NCBI RefSeq assembly: GCF_001306035.1
Contig: NZ_LGCM01000065.1
Span: 248,001 to 312,000, forward strand
Direction of reading: 5' to 3'
Origin: Levilinea saccharolytica
GTDB lineage: Bacteria > Chloroflexota > Anaerolineae > Anaerolineales > Anaerolineaceae
Length of the DNA stretch: 64,000 bases
The notes beneath the pieces were generated by a model. The model was given only the letters and a program-made list of their open reading frames with translations, had not been told where the DNA came from and did no database searches. Position numbers and translations under genes: made by a program. The first letter of the stretch is position 1, and every line of letters begins with the position of its first letter. Positions 43,756 to 51,757 of the stretch are shown here, one piece after another.

Positions 43756-44805
43756 ATGCCAACCGAAACCATCCTCACCGGGCACCGCCCCACCGGCCCC
43801 CGTCATCTGGGCCACCTGGTCGGAACCCTGCACAACTGGGTCGCCCTGCAGGACACGCACACCTGCTTCTTCCTGGTAGCCGACCTGCATGTGCTCACCA
43901 CCGATTATGAGCATCCCCAGCGCATCCCCGCCAATATTATGGATACGGTGCTGGATTGGCTCGCCGCCGGCATTGACCCCTCCCGCGCCACCCTGGTGCT
44001 GCAGTCGGCCGTCCCCGCCCACGCCCAGTTTGCCGCCCTGCTGGGTATGCTGGTCACGGTTGCCCGCCTGGAGCGCGTCCCCACCTACAAAGAGCAGACG
44101 CGCGAATTGGGCCTGACTCCCTCTCTGGGGCTGCTCTCCTACCCCGTCCTGCAGGCCGCCGATATCCTGCTCTACCGCGCCTCGGCTGTGCCCGTCGGCG
44201 AAGATCAGCTGCCCCATCTGGAGCTTACCCGCGAACTGGCACGCCGCCTGAACCAGCTCTACGACGCCGATTTTCCTCTGCCGCGCCCCCTGCTGGCCGC
44301 CCAGCCGCGCCTGCCCGGCGTGGATAACCGCACCATGCACAATTCCTACGGCAACGCCATTTATCTCAAGGACACCCCCGAGGAGACCACCCGCAAAGTC
44401 ATGCACATGTACACCGATCCCACCCGCCTGCGCCCCAGCGACCCCGGCCATGTGGAGGGCAACCCCGTGTTCACCTATCTGGACGCCTTCGACCCCCAGC
44501 CCGAAGCCCTGCAGGCGCTGAAAGCCAGCTACCGCGCCGGCAAGGTGGGAGATGTGGCCGTCAAGCAGCATCTCGCCGCCGTGCTGAACCAATATCTTGA
44601 ACCCCTGCGCCAGCGCCGCAGCGAACTGGCCCGCCGCCCCCAGGACGTGCTGGACATCCTGCAAACCGGCTCTCAGCACGCCGCCAGCGCGGCCCAGGAA
44701 ACCCTGGACAGCGTTCACCAATATATGGGCCTTTCCTTAGGCCAATCGTTCAATCGCATTTCCACCCCGGTCGAAATCGCGCCTCTGGTCGGCGCTTTCT
44801 GCTAA
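43756..44805 (+). CDS. trpS: Tryptophanyl-tRNA synthetase
   Basis: A class I synthetase of 349 residues. The HIGH-type motif is RPTGPRHLGHLVG; the tryptophan/adenylate pocket includes VLQAADILLY and VPVGEDQLPHLELTREL. At the KMSKS position the sequence is NRTMHNSYGNAIYL (T193-M-H-N-S197), so both lysines are absent although the SYGN that follows is kept. Such a variant is unusual and may lower the rate or be compensated. Start ATG 43756 has AAAGGAG. It lies directly after the tRNA-Trp T-box, which fits the assignment. Confidence 0.93.
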   Translation: MPTETILTGHRPTGPRHLGHLVGTLHNWVALQDTHTCFFLVADLHVLTTDYEHPQRIPANIMDTVLDWLAAGIDPSRATLVLQSAVPAHAQFAALLGMLVTVARLERVPTYKEQTRELGLTPSLGLLSYPVLQAADILLYRASAVPVGEDQLPHLELTRELARRLNQLYDADFPLPRPLLAAQPRLPGVDNRTMHNSYGNAIYLKDTPEETTRKVMHMYTDPTRLRPSDPGHVEGNPVFTYLDAFDPQPEALQALKASYRAGKVGDVAVKQHLAAVLNQYLEPLRQRRSELARRPQDVLDILQTGSQHAASAAQETLDSVHQYMGLSLGQSFNRISTPVEIAPLVGAFC

Positions 44806-44836
44806 CCATCCCAATCATCTTTAGGAGGAATTCACC

Positions 44837-46216
44837 ATGTCCGAACAAACCCGTTTTCTCTTGAGCGAAAATGATATTCCCAAGACCTGGTACAACATCA
44901 ACGCCGACAGCCCTGTGGCCCCGGCGCCCGTTCTGCACCCCGGCACCTTAGAGCCGGTCACCCCCGATTTCCTCAGCGTGCTCTTCCCCATGGAATTGAT
45001 TCTGCAGGAGATCAGCACCGAACGCTATATTGACATCCCCGAACCCGTGCGCGAGGTCTACCGCCTGTGGAGGCCCACCCCCCTGATCCGCGCCCTGCGG
45101 CTGGAACGCGCCCTGGGCACCCCCGCCCATATCTACTACAAGTACGAAGGCGCCTCCCCCTCCGGCAGCCACAAATCCAACACGGCCGTAGCCCAGGCCT
45201 TTTACAACAAAGCCGCCGGAACCCGAGCCCTGACCACCGAAACCGGTGCCGGGCAGTGGGGTTCGGCTCTCTCCATGGCCTGCCAGTTCCTCGGCCTCGA
45301 TCTGGAAGTGTACATGGTCAAGGTGTCGTATGACCAAAAGCCCTACCGCCGCTTCCTGATGGAAACCTTCGGCGCGCAGGTCTTCGCCAGCCCCACCCAG
45401 CGCACCCAGTCCGGCCGCAGCATCCTGGCCGCCGACCCCAACAGCCCCGGCTCCCTGGGCATCGCCATCTCTGAAGCGGTGGAAGTGGCCGCAGCCTCCG
45501 GCGGGGCCAAAAAATACAGTCTCGGCTCTGTGCTCAACCACGTCCTCCTGCACCAGACCGTCATCGGCGAAGAATCCCTCAAACAAATGGATCTTGCCAA
45601 TGAATACCCGGACGTGGTCATCGGCTGCGTCGGCGGCGGCTCCAATTTCTCCGGCATCGCCTTCCCCTTCCTGCGCGAAAATCTGCGCAATGGCCAGCGC
45701 ACCCGCCTGGTGGCGGTGGAACCCGCGGCCACCCCGTCCCTCACCCGCGGCCTGTACGCCTTCGATTACGGCGACACCGCCCGCATGGCGCCGGTGGTGA
45801 AAATGCACACCCTCGGCCACGATTTTATCCCCCCTTCCATCCACGCCGGCGGCCTGCGCTACCACGGCATGGCCCCCACCCTCTCCGCGTTGGTGGATGC
45901 GGGTCTGGTAGAGGCTGTGGCCGTGCGCCAGCTGGAGACCTTTGAAGCTGCCCGCCTGTTTGCCCACACCGAAGGCCTGGTGCCCGCCCCCGAATCGGCT
46001 CACGCCATCCGCACCGCCATTGACGAGGCCTTGCAGGCCAAAGCCCTTGGCGAAAAGCGCGTCATCCTTTTCAACCTCTCCGGTCACGGCAATTTTGACC
46101 TGGCGGCCTACAACGCCTTCAACTCCGGTGCGTTGGAAAATGACGACCTGTCCGAGGAGGACATCGCCAACATCCCCGCCCGCCTGCCCCAGGTGAACCT
46201 CTCCATTCCCGCCTGA
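44837..46216 (+). CDS. trpB: TrpB2-type tryptophan synthase beta-like enzyme
   Basis: A protein of 459 residues. It has the extended N-terminus and insertions typical of TrpB2 ([40 protein letters not shown] with the PLP lysine at K113, and the PLP-phosphate loop [16 protein letters not shown]). TrpB2 converts indole and serine to tryptophan, usually without a tight TrpA partner. No trpA is present here. It lies 31 bp after trpS with AGGAGG, under the same T-box, so it answers to tryptophan charging. A hairpin terminator follows. Confidence 0.94.
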   Translation: MSEQTRFLLSENDIPKTWYNINADSPVAPAPVLHPGTLEPVTPDFLSVLFPMELILQEISTERYIDIPEPVREVYRLWRPTPLIRALRLERALGTPAHIYYKYEGASPSGSHKSNTAVAQAFYNKAAGTRALTTETGAGQWGSALSMACQFLGLDLEVYMVKVSYDQKPYRRFLMETFGAQVFASPTQRTQSGRSILAADPNSPGSLGIAISEAVEVAAASGGAKKYSLGSVLNHVLLHQTVIGEESLKQMDLANEYPDVVIGCVGGGSNFSGIAFPFLRENLRNGQRTRLVAVEPAATPSLTRGLYAFDYGDTARMAPVVKMHTLGHDFIPPSIHAGGLRYHGMAPTLSALVDAGLVEAVAVRQLETFEAARLFAHTEGLVPAPESAHAIRTAIDEALQAKALGEKRVILFNLSGHGNFDLAAYNAFNSGALENDDLSEEDIANIPARLPQVNLSIPA

Positions 46217-46237
46217 GGGCACACCGTATAACAAAAA

Positions 46238-46286
46238 ACACCCCTGGATCTGAGCTGAAAGCCCAGGTCCAGGGGTGTCCTCTTTT
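46238..46286 (+). terminator. Terminator of the trpS-trpB2 operon
   Basis: ACACCCCTGGA (46238-46248) pairs with TCCAGGGGTGT (46268-46278), followed by CCTCTTTT. Confidence 0.8.
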
Positions 46287-46305
46287 CTGGCTTATGCCGC
46301 GGCGG

Positions 46306-47472
46306 CTATCCGGCTTCGACGCCGATCAAGACCACCTGAATCTGCTGGTTCAGGGCTTGCGGAGGCTTTTCGGAGAGGGTGCGCACCACCTGACCCAGCG
46401 TGTACGCGCCCGCCAGCGGGATCTGCTTGCCCACCACCCCCTGTACGGCTTCCAGAAAGCGCGGCGATTGGCTTTCGAATAAATACTGCCAGCTCACGTC
46501 CGCAAACACCAGCGCCGCCGCCGGGGACGCCCCGCCCAACATGGTGACGGCCTCTTCCGCCGCGCTTTGCGCCGCGCGCACGCAGGCCTCGGGGTCTCCC
46601 ACCATCAGCCGCGCCATCACCCCCGCTTCCACGGGCGCGTTCATGCGCAGCGAGCCGTCGGCCTCCATGCGCACCGGCGTGCGGATGCTCAAATCGGCGC
46701 TGCCCGGGAATTCTTCAATTCCCAGCGGGTACAGCCGGATCAAATCCGCCAACGGCGGCCTGCGCCAATCCTGCAAACTGGCCCCGAACACGCTCTCATA
46801 CACCTCCGCCGGGGTGCGCCCATCCATGCGCGTCACGCGCAGCCCCTCCACGCGCTCCACGGTGAAGCTCAGGCCCACATCCCGCCAGCCGCTGCCAATT
46901 CCCACCCCCAGGCGCGCCCGTCCCCCCAGTTCCAAAGCGCTCAAGGCCCCGCCCGCGGTTTGACCGGAACCGATCAATTCACACAATTCTCCATTGGTGG
47001 GAACCGCCAGCCCCCCCGCCAGCGCCACAGGCAGCTCGGTCAGCGCGCCGCACACCGCCGCGCAGTCGCCCTGCACCCCATCCGCAGCGATCAGCACCCC
47101 CGCGCTGCTGGAACCGGCCATCTGCATGCCAATCTGCGCCGCGGCGGTCTTCCCGTCCTTGCCGTAATTGGCCAGCCAGATGCCACGCGCGCGCAGCTCC
47201 GCCCCGCCCAGCAGCAAAACCGCCGCCCGCCGCGGGTGATCCTGATTGCCGTGCAGAATCCGCGGGCTGCCGAAGCCCCACAGGGGGATATTTCCCAACA
47301 CCCCGCTGATACCGTGCACCAGCTCGCTGCCGTCAAATTCCTGTGAAAACAGCACCACCCCAGCCGCGGGCCGTTGGGTTCCCAGGGCGTTCAACGCCTT
47401 CTGAACCGCGTCTAAACCAGCCTCGCGTCCGTCTAACCCTTCGCCAATCCCCAGCGCCGCGTTGTTTGCCAA
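46306..47472 (-). CDS. FIST-domain signal protein
   Basis: A soluble protein of 388 residues with an N-terminal FIST domain (about 25-215) and a C-terminal FIST_C domain (about 225-370). Recognisable blocks are GVVLFSQEFDGSELVHGISG, GWRDVGLSFTVERVEGLRV, and near the end GKQIPLAGAYTLGQV. FIST domains are thought to be ligand-binding sensors of small molecules such as amino acids. It begins 18 bp after the stop of the histidine kinase gene, so it is co-transcribed and likely a sensory partner of that kinase. Confidence 0.86.
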   Translation of the reverse strand: MANNAALGIGEGLDGREAGLDAVQKALNALGTQRPAAGVVLFSQEFDGSELVHGISGVLGNIPLWGFGSPRILHGNQDHPRRAAVLLLGGAELRARGIWLANYGKDGKTAAAQIGMQMAGSSSAGVLIAADGVQGDCAAVCGALTELPVALAGGLAVPTNGELCELIGSGQTAGGALSALELGGRARLGVGIGSGWRDVGLSFTVERVEGLRVTRMDGRTPAEVYESVFGASLQDWRRPPLADLIRLYPLGIEEFPGSADLSIRTPVRMEADGSLRMNAPVEAGVMARLMVGDPEACVRAAQSAAEEAVTMLGGASPAAALVFADVSWQYLFESQSPRFLEAVQGVVGKQIPLAGAYTLGQVVRTLSEKPPQALNQQIQVVLIGVEAG

Positions 47473-47489
47473 GCCATCCTCCCCGCGGC

Positions 47490-50400
47490 CTACTCAGCCA
47501 CTGGTACGGTAAAGTGGAACGTCGTCCCCTTGCGGAATTCACTCTCAAACCAGATGCGCCCCCCCTGCATTTCCACCAGGCTCTTGGTGATGTTCAGCCC
47601 CAGGCCCGTTCCCGGCGATTTGCGTGTTTCGGCGTCTTCCGAGCGGAAGAACTTCTGGAAAATCTTCTTCTGATCCTCTTCATTGATGCCAATGCCGGTG
47701 TCCCGCACCCAGAAATGCACCACCTGCGGCGCGCCTTCCGCATCCCAGCGGTTCTCGCAGGCTTCGGCCGAAACGTACACATACCCGCCGTTGGGCGTGT
47801 ACTTGTAAGCGTTGCTCATCAGGTTGGTGATCACCTGCAGCAGCCGTACCCGGTCGCCCCACACCGGAGGCAGATCCTCCGGCATAGTGATGTCCAGCAC
47901 CTGGCCCTTATCCTTGATCTGCTGCTGAAGCGAGCGGGACACCTCGTCCACCACGTCGCGCAGCACCGTGGACTTGAATTCCAGCTTCAAGCGTCCCGCC
48001 TCAATGCGCGACACATCCGCCAGATCGGTCACCAGGGTGGCCATGCGCTCCACATTGGAACGGATCGTGGCCAGGAAGTTGGCCTGGGCGTCGTTGATCG
48101 GCCCCACCGCCCCCTTGGCCAGCAGTTCGCTGTAGCCTTTGATGGAAGTCATTGGATTCTTCAGTTCGTGAGACACAAAAGACACAAATTCGCTCTTGGC
48201 CACGTTGGCCGCCTGCACCGCCGCATACAGCTGCGCGTTGGAAATGGCGATGGCGGCATGGTCGCACAGACGGTCTAAAAATCCCAGTCGGTCGGGGTTC
48301 AGCGCGCGTTCCTCGCGGCTTTCCAGCATCAAAATGGCGGTCGTGCTCGTCTCCCGCCGAATGGGCAGCAGGGTTATCCACTTGCCGCCCGCCAGCAGCC
48401 CTTGTTCCACATCCTTGCCCACCGCCAGCGAACGCACCTCGCCGCTTTCGGCGGTATCGCCCAGCGCATAGCGGCTGAGGGGGATCAGTTCCTCCTGGTA
48501 GGGTTCCAGCTCGCCCTGGTAACCTTCGGAGGCCATCACCTGCACGCCCTCCTCATGGATCACCCCCACCAGCCCCGCCTCACATTTGGACTGGCGCAGC
48601 GCCCATTCCAGGGTGATGCGCATCGCCCGCCCGGGTTCCAGGCTGGTGTTCAGCTCGCGGTCCACGCGCTGCATGATGGAAAGCTCTTCCACACGCGCCG
48701 CCAGGGCCTGATCCGTCAGCGTGTACAGGCGCGCATTTTCCAAAGCCACCGCCGCCTGGGCCGCGAAAGCCGAAAGCAAATCCTGGTCGTCGCGGTCAAA
48801 GGGTGAGCCGTCGCGCTTGTTGATGACTTCAATCACGCCCAGCACGGTGTCTTTCACCATCAGCGGCACAGCCAGCAGGCCGCGCGTGGTAAAGCCGGTC
48901 TGCTTATCCGTCTGCGGCGCCCACACTTCGGATCCCTGGGTGGAGTTGACAATCACCGCCTGGCGGTTCACCACCGCCTTACCCACCACGCCGCTGCCAG
49001 GGGGCAGGCGCTTGTTGATCAAATCGCTGGCCACCGGACCGACGGTGACTTTAAACACAAGTTCATCCGTCTGATCGTCCATCATGAACAGGCTGCCGGC
49101 CTCACATTCCAAAATGTCCACCGCCGACTGCAAAATGTTTTGCAGCAGGGGTTCGGTCTCCAGGGTCGAGGTCAGTTGGCGGGTCACGTCATTCAGCGAA
49201 GCCAGCTGCCGCGCGCGCCGCTCTGTTTCCTGCAGCAAGCGCGCCTTCACAATCGCCCCCGCCACCTGATCGGCAATCGCCTGCAGAAGGTTCAACTGCT
49301 CGCGGGTAAAGGTTCCGGCCGCGTCTCGCCGCGCCAGGCTCAGCGAACCGATGGTCTCCGCTCCCGCGTTCAGCGGAACCCCCATCCAGGCGTACAGGCT
49401 CCTGCGCGTCACGGCGATGCCGTGCTGGCCGCATTCGCGCGCGTAGTCGTCGGTCAAAATTGCCCGCCGCTGCCGGATAATTTCCTGCTCCAAAACCTGC
49501 CCGGCCTCGATGGGCTTGTTCTCCTTCTGTGGGTAGCGCTCGTCGTTCTCCACGCAGAAGATTTCCACCAAGGCCCCGCTCTCGCGGTCAAACAGCAGGA
49601 TGTGAAAATCATCCGTGCGCAAAATCTGGGTGGTCTGGGCGTAAATCAGCTCCAAAATATCGTCCAACGTCAGGGTGATGTTGATCCCCTGGGCCACGCG
49701 CGTCAGCACGTTCATTTCGCGCACGCGGTTTTCCATGTTGGCCACCACCTGAGCGCGCTCAATGGCCAGCGCGGCCTGATCGTTCAAGGCTTCCAGAAAG
49801 TTGACCTCGCGCGAGGTGTAGGGTTCGCCCGAGAGCCGCGCTCCCAAAGCCATCCAGCCCGCCAGGCGCTGCCGCCCCGGCAAGGGGATAAAGAGCTGCG
49901 CCTGCAAAAGCTGCAAGCGCGCCTGCTCCGTGCGCAGTTCCACCGGCAGGGCGCGCAGGTCGTTCAGGAAAAAGGTGGCTTTCTTGCGGTTCAAAGCGCT
50001 CACCAGCGGGCTGTGCGCCGGAAAGCGCAGATCGCTGGTGTTGCGGTTGTTTTCGTCCGGCGTCGCCAGGTACATCTCGCTCAGCGGATCGTACACGAAC
50101 AGGTGCAGCTGGCTGGGCATCACCGAGCGGTTCACGTACTCGCGCAGGGTGCGGATAATCTGGTGAACTTCAATGGTGGAGGTCAGTTCACCGCTGAAGG
50201 TTTGCAGCCGCTCCTGAAAGGCCTGTTCCCCGCGGAAAAACAGGGTATCCACCGAGCGTTCCATCGCCTGATACAGCGGTTTAAAGGCCAGCGCCAGCAG
50301 GAAGAACACCAGCGCGTTCAACAGCACCTGGCTCCCCACCCAGCGCTGAAAGATCATCCCCAGGCCGGTCACCAGCAGGGCGTAGCCCGCGCTGACCAGC

Positions 50401-51233
50401 ACCGCCAGGGTGGCATACAGTACCGTGCGGCTGAGGATAAAATCGGTGTTCAGCATGCGGAAGCGCTGCAGAATATAGGTGGATACCATCGGGTACACCA
50501 CCATCGGCGCCAGCAAAAACGGCGAAAATTTCAGCGGCCAGAAACGGCTGGTCACAAACCACAGCCCCAGCGGGGCCAGGGCGATCACCAGCGCCCAGGT
50601 CATCAGCCGCACCTGCTCGCGGTCCACGGTGGAGCCCAGGCGCATGCGCCGCAGCCTAAGCCAAACCGCCAGCCCGGCCAGCCCCAGCGCCGCAAAGACC
50701 GTCGCCAGTCCGCGCAGCCAGGGCTGCGCCCCCAGCACCACAGCCGCCGCTCCCAACCCCAGGCCCAGCCCGTACACCAGCCAGGTCAGCGGGGGGAAAT
50801 GCCCCACCAGCGCGTCATCCTGCGGGAAGCGCAGCATCAAATCCACCGCCCCCGCCCCTGTCAGCGCCAAAGCCAGCGTCCAGCCCGCTGTCCACTGCTG
50901 GGTGTTGTAGGCGTCAAACAAACCCGCGCACACCCAGGCAATGGAGACCGCCAGCATGGTAAAGGCCCGTCCGCTGGGATTCGCCCGCCGCACCAAAAAC
51001 ACCCAGGCCCCGCTCACCAGATAGACCACGCCCACCAGATAGGCGAACAGGCGGTAAGGCGGCCCAAAACTGCCCCCTGGCTGCATCTCGGCTGTCCCCG
51101 GCCAACGTACCGCCTGGCCAAAATACAGCGCAAAGGCGGCCAGGGCGGCCAGCAAGTAAACAAATACCAGTCCTTGCAGGATGAAACTGCGGTCTAGGGT
51201 TTGACGGCGGAAGAAGGGGCGCACTTCGTTCAT
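47490..51233 (-). CDS. Membrane histidine kinase with about ten helices and several GAF domains
   Basis: A protein of 1247 residues. Residues 1-~325 form about ten membrane helices. Then follow about four GAF-type sensor domains (roughly 335-500, 515-670, 685-845 and 860-1000). One of them has ILECEAGSLFMMDDQTDELV followed by PPGSGVVGKAVVNRQAVIV. A HisKA domain comes next, with the phospho-acceptor H1022 in FVSHELKNPMTSIKGYSELL. The ATPase domain follows, with N-box LLQVITNLMSNAYKYTPNGG, G1 DTGIGI and G2 GTGLGL. No receiver domain or response regulator gene is adjacent. ATG 51233 has an AAAGGAT site. It heads a two-gene unit with the FIST gene. Confidence 0.93.
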   Translation of the reverse strand: MNEVRPFFRRQTLDRSFILQGLVFVYLLAALAAFALYFGQAVRWPGTAEMQPGGSFGPPYRLFAYLVGVVYLVSGAWVFLVRRANPSGRAFTMLAVSIAWVCAGLFDAYNTQQWTAGWTLALALTGAGAVDLMLRFPQDDALVGHFPPLTWLVYGLGLGLGAAAVVLGAQPWLRGLATVFAALGLAGLAVWLRLRRMRLGSTVDREQVRLMTWALVIALAPLGLWFVTSRFWPLKFSPFLLAPMVVYPMVSTYILQRFRMLNTDFILSRTVLYATLAVLVSAGYALLVTGLGMIFQRWVGSQVLLNALVFFLLALAFKPLYQAMERSVDTLFFRGEQAFQERLQTFSGELTSTIEVHQIIRTLREYVNRSVMPSQLHLFVYDPLSEMYLATPDENNRNTSDLRFPAHSPLVSALNRKKATFFLNDLRALPVELRTEQARLQLLQAQLFIPLPGRQRLAGWMALGARLSGEPYTSREVNFLEALNDQAALAIERAQVVANMENRVREMNVLTRVAQGINITLTLDDILELIYAQTTQILRTDDFHILLFDRESGALVEIFCVENDERYPQKENKPIEAGQVLEQEIIRQRRAILTDDYARECGQHGIAVTRRSLYAWMGVPLNAGAETIGSLSLARRDAAGTFTREQLNLLQAIADQVAGAIVKARLLQETERRARQLASLNDVTRQLTSTLETEPLLQNILQSAVDILECEAGSLFMMDDQTDELVFKVTVGPVASDLINKRLPPGSGVVGKAVVNRQAVIVNSTQGSEVWAPQTDKQTGFTTRGLLAVPLMVKDTVLGVIEVINKRDGSPFDRDDQDLLSAFAAQAAVALENARLYTLTDQALAARVEELSIMQRVDRELNTSLEPGRAMRITLEWALRQSKCEAGLVGVIHEEGVQVMASEGYQGELEPYQEELIPLSRYALGDTAESGEVRSLAVGKDVEQGLLAGGKWITLLPIRRETSTTAILMLESREERALNPDRLGFLDRLCDHAAIAISNAQLYAAVQAANVAKSEFVSFVSHELKNPMTSIKGYSELLAKGAVGPINDAQANFLATIRSNVERMATLVTDLADVSRIEAGRLKLEFKSTVLRDVVDEVSRSLQQQIKDKGQVLDITMPEDLPPVWGDRVRLLQVITNLMSNAYKYTPNGGYVYVSAEACENRWDAEGAPQVVHFWVRDTGIGINEEDQKKIFQKFFRSEDAETRKSPGTGLGLNITKSLVEMQGGRIWFESEFRKGTTFHFTVPVAE

Positions 51234-51580
51234 GAAGATCCTTTATTGGCTAGGTTGTCTGCCGTGTTCATTGCGAATCCGTCCGGTCTCCTTGCCGCAG
51301 CGCCGCACGTTCGCTGATTTTTTACTGGGTTCACTTACACGTTCCATGCCAGACAGCATCTGCGAGAAAACCCGTTGGCTCCCGTCCAGCCTCCCCACCG
51401 TCAGGAGATCTGCGGTGGTGGCGTTAACTGGATTAACCCGCAAGTGCGGAAAAGGCTTCCACACCGCGGGCCTCAAGCTGCCGTCACAGCGTTCCTTCGG
51501 TTGGCGATCAGCGGTTTACCGGTCCACCAGCGTGCCATGCTCCTGGAAATCTCCCAAAAATCCGAGATGAGTCTGGCTTT
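51234..51580 (-). promoter_or_regulatory. Long, possibly structured 5' leader of the histidine kinase gene
   Basis: A minus-strand extended -10 (TGGTATAAT at 51587-51595) predicts a start near 51580, which leaves about 345 nt before ATG 51233. The stretch holds no believable gene. It has several GC-rich complementary segments, but I could not match it to a riboswitch family that I know. A second region, 51621-51741, shows nothing recognisable. Confidence 0.4.
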
Positions 51581-51586
51581 GGTTGT

Positions 51587-51595
51587 ATTATACCA
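51587..51595 (-). promoter_or_regulatory. Extended -10 promoter of the kinase-FIST operon
   Basis: The minus strand reads TG-G-TATAAT at 51595-51587 (ATTATA on the plus strand at 51587-51592). I see no good -35, which fits an extended -10 promoter. Confidence 0.5.
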
Positions 51596-51741
51596 ACTGC
51601 CGTGCCCAGATGCTCAGCCCCCACCCCCATTTGGCTCACCTGCAAATAACCTGTAAGGCCGGGCAGCCCTATTTTTCCAGCCTCACCCTCTCCCGCCTCA
51701 ATTGGGGGTGAACACAATCTGGTAATTTATGATCAAATCAC

Positions 51742-51747
51742 TATACT
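51742..51747 (+). promoter_or_regulatory. -10 box of the 51758 gene (leaderless or near-leaderless)
   Basis: TATACT at 51742-51747 puts +1 at about 51754, four bases before GTG 51758. No ribosome binding site is visible. Confidence 0.4.
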
Positions 51748-51757
51748 TATTAACAAC

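Noticed and set aside
43352-43762. Minus-strand open frame of 136 codons across the trp leader
   Set aside because: The region is fully explained by the plus-strand promoter, T-box and terminator.
51243-51476. 77-codon open frame on the minus strand upstream of the histidine kinase
   Set aside because: No ribosome site, no recognised similarity and host-atypical composition; it lies in the presumed leader of the kinase gene.
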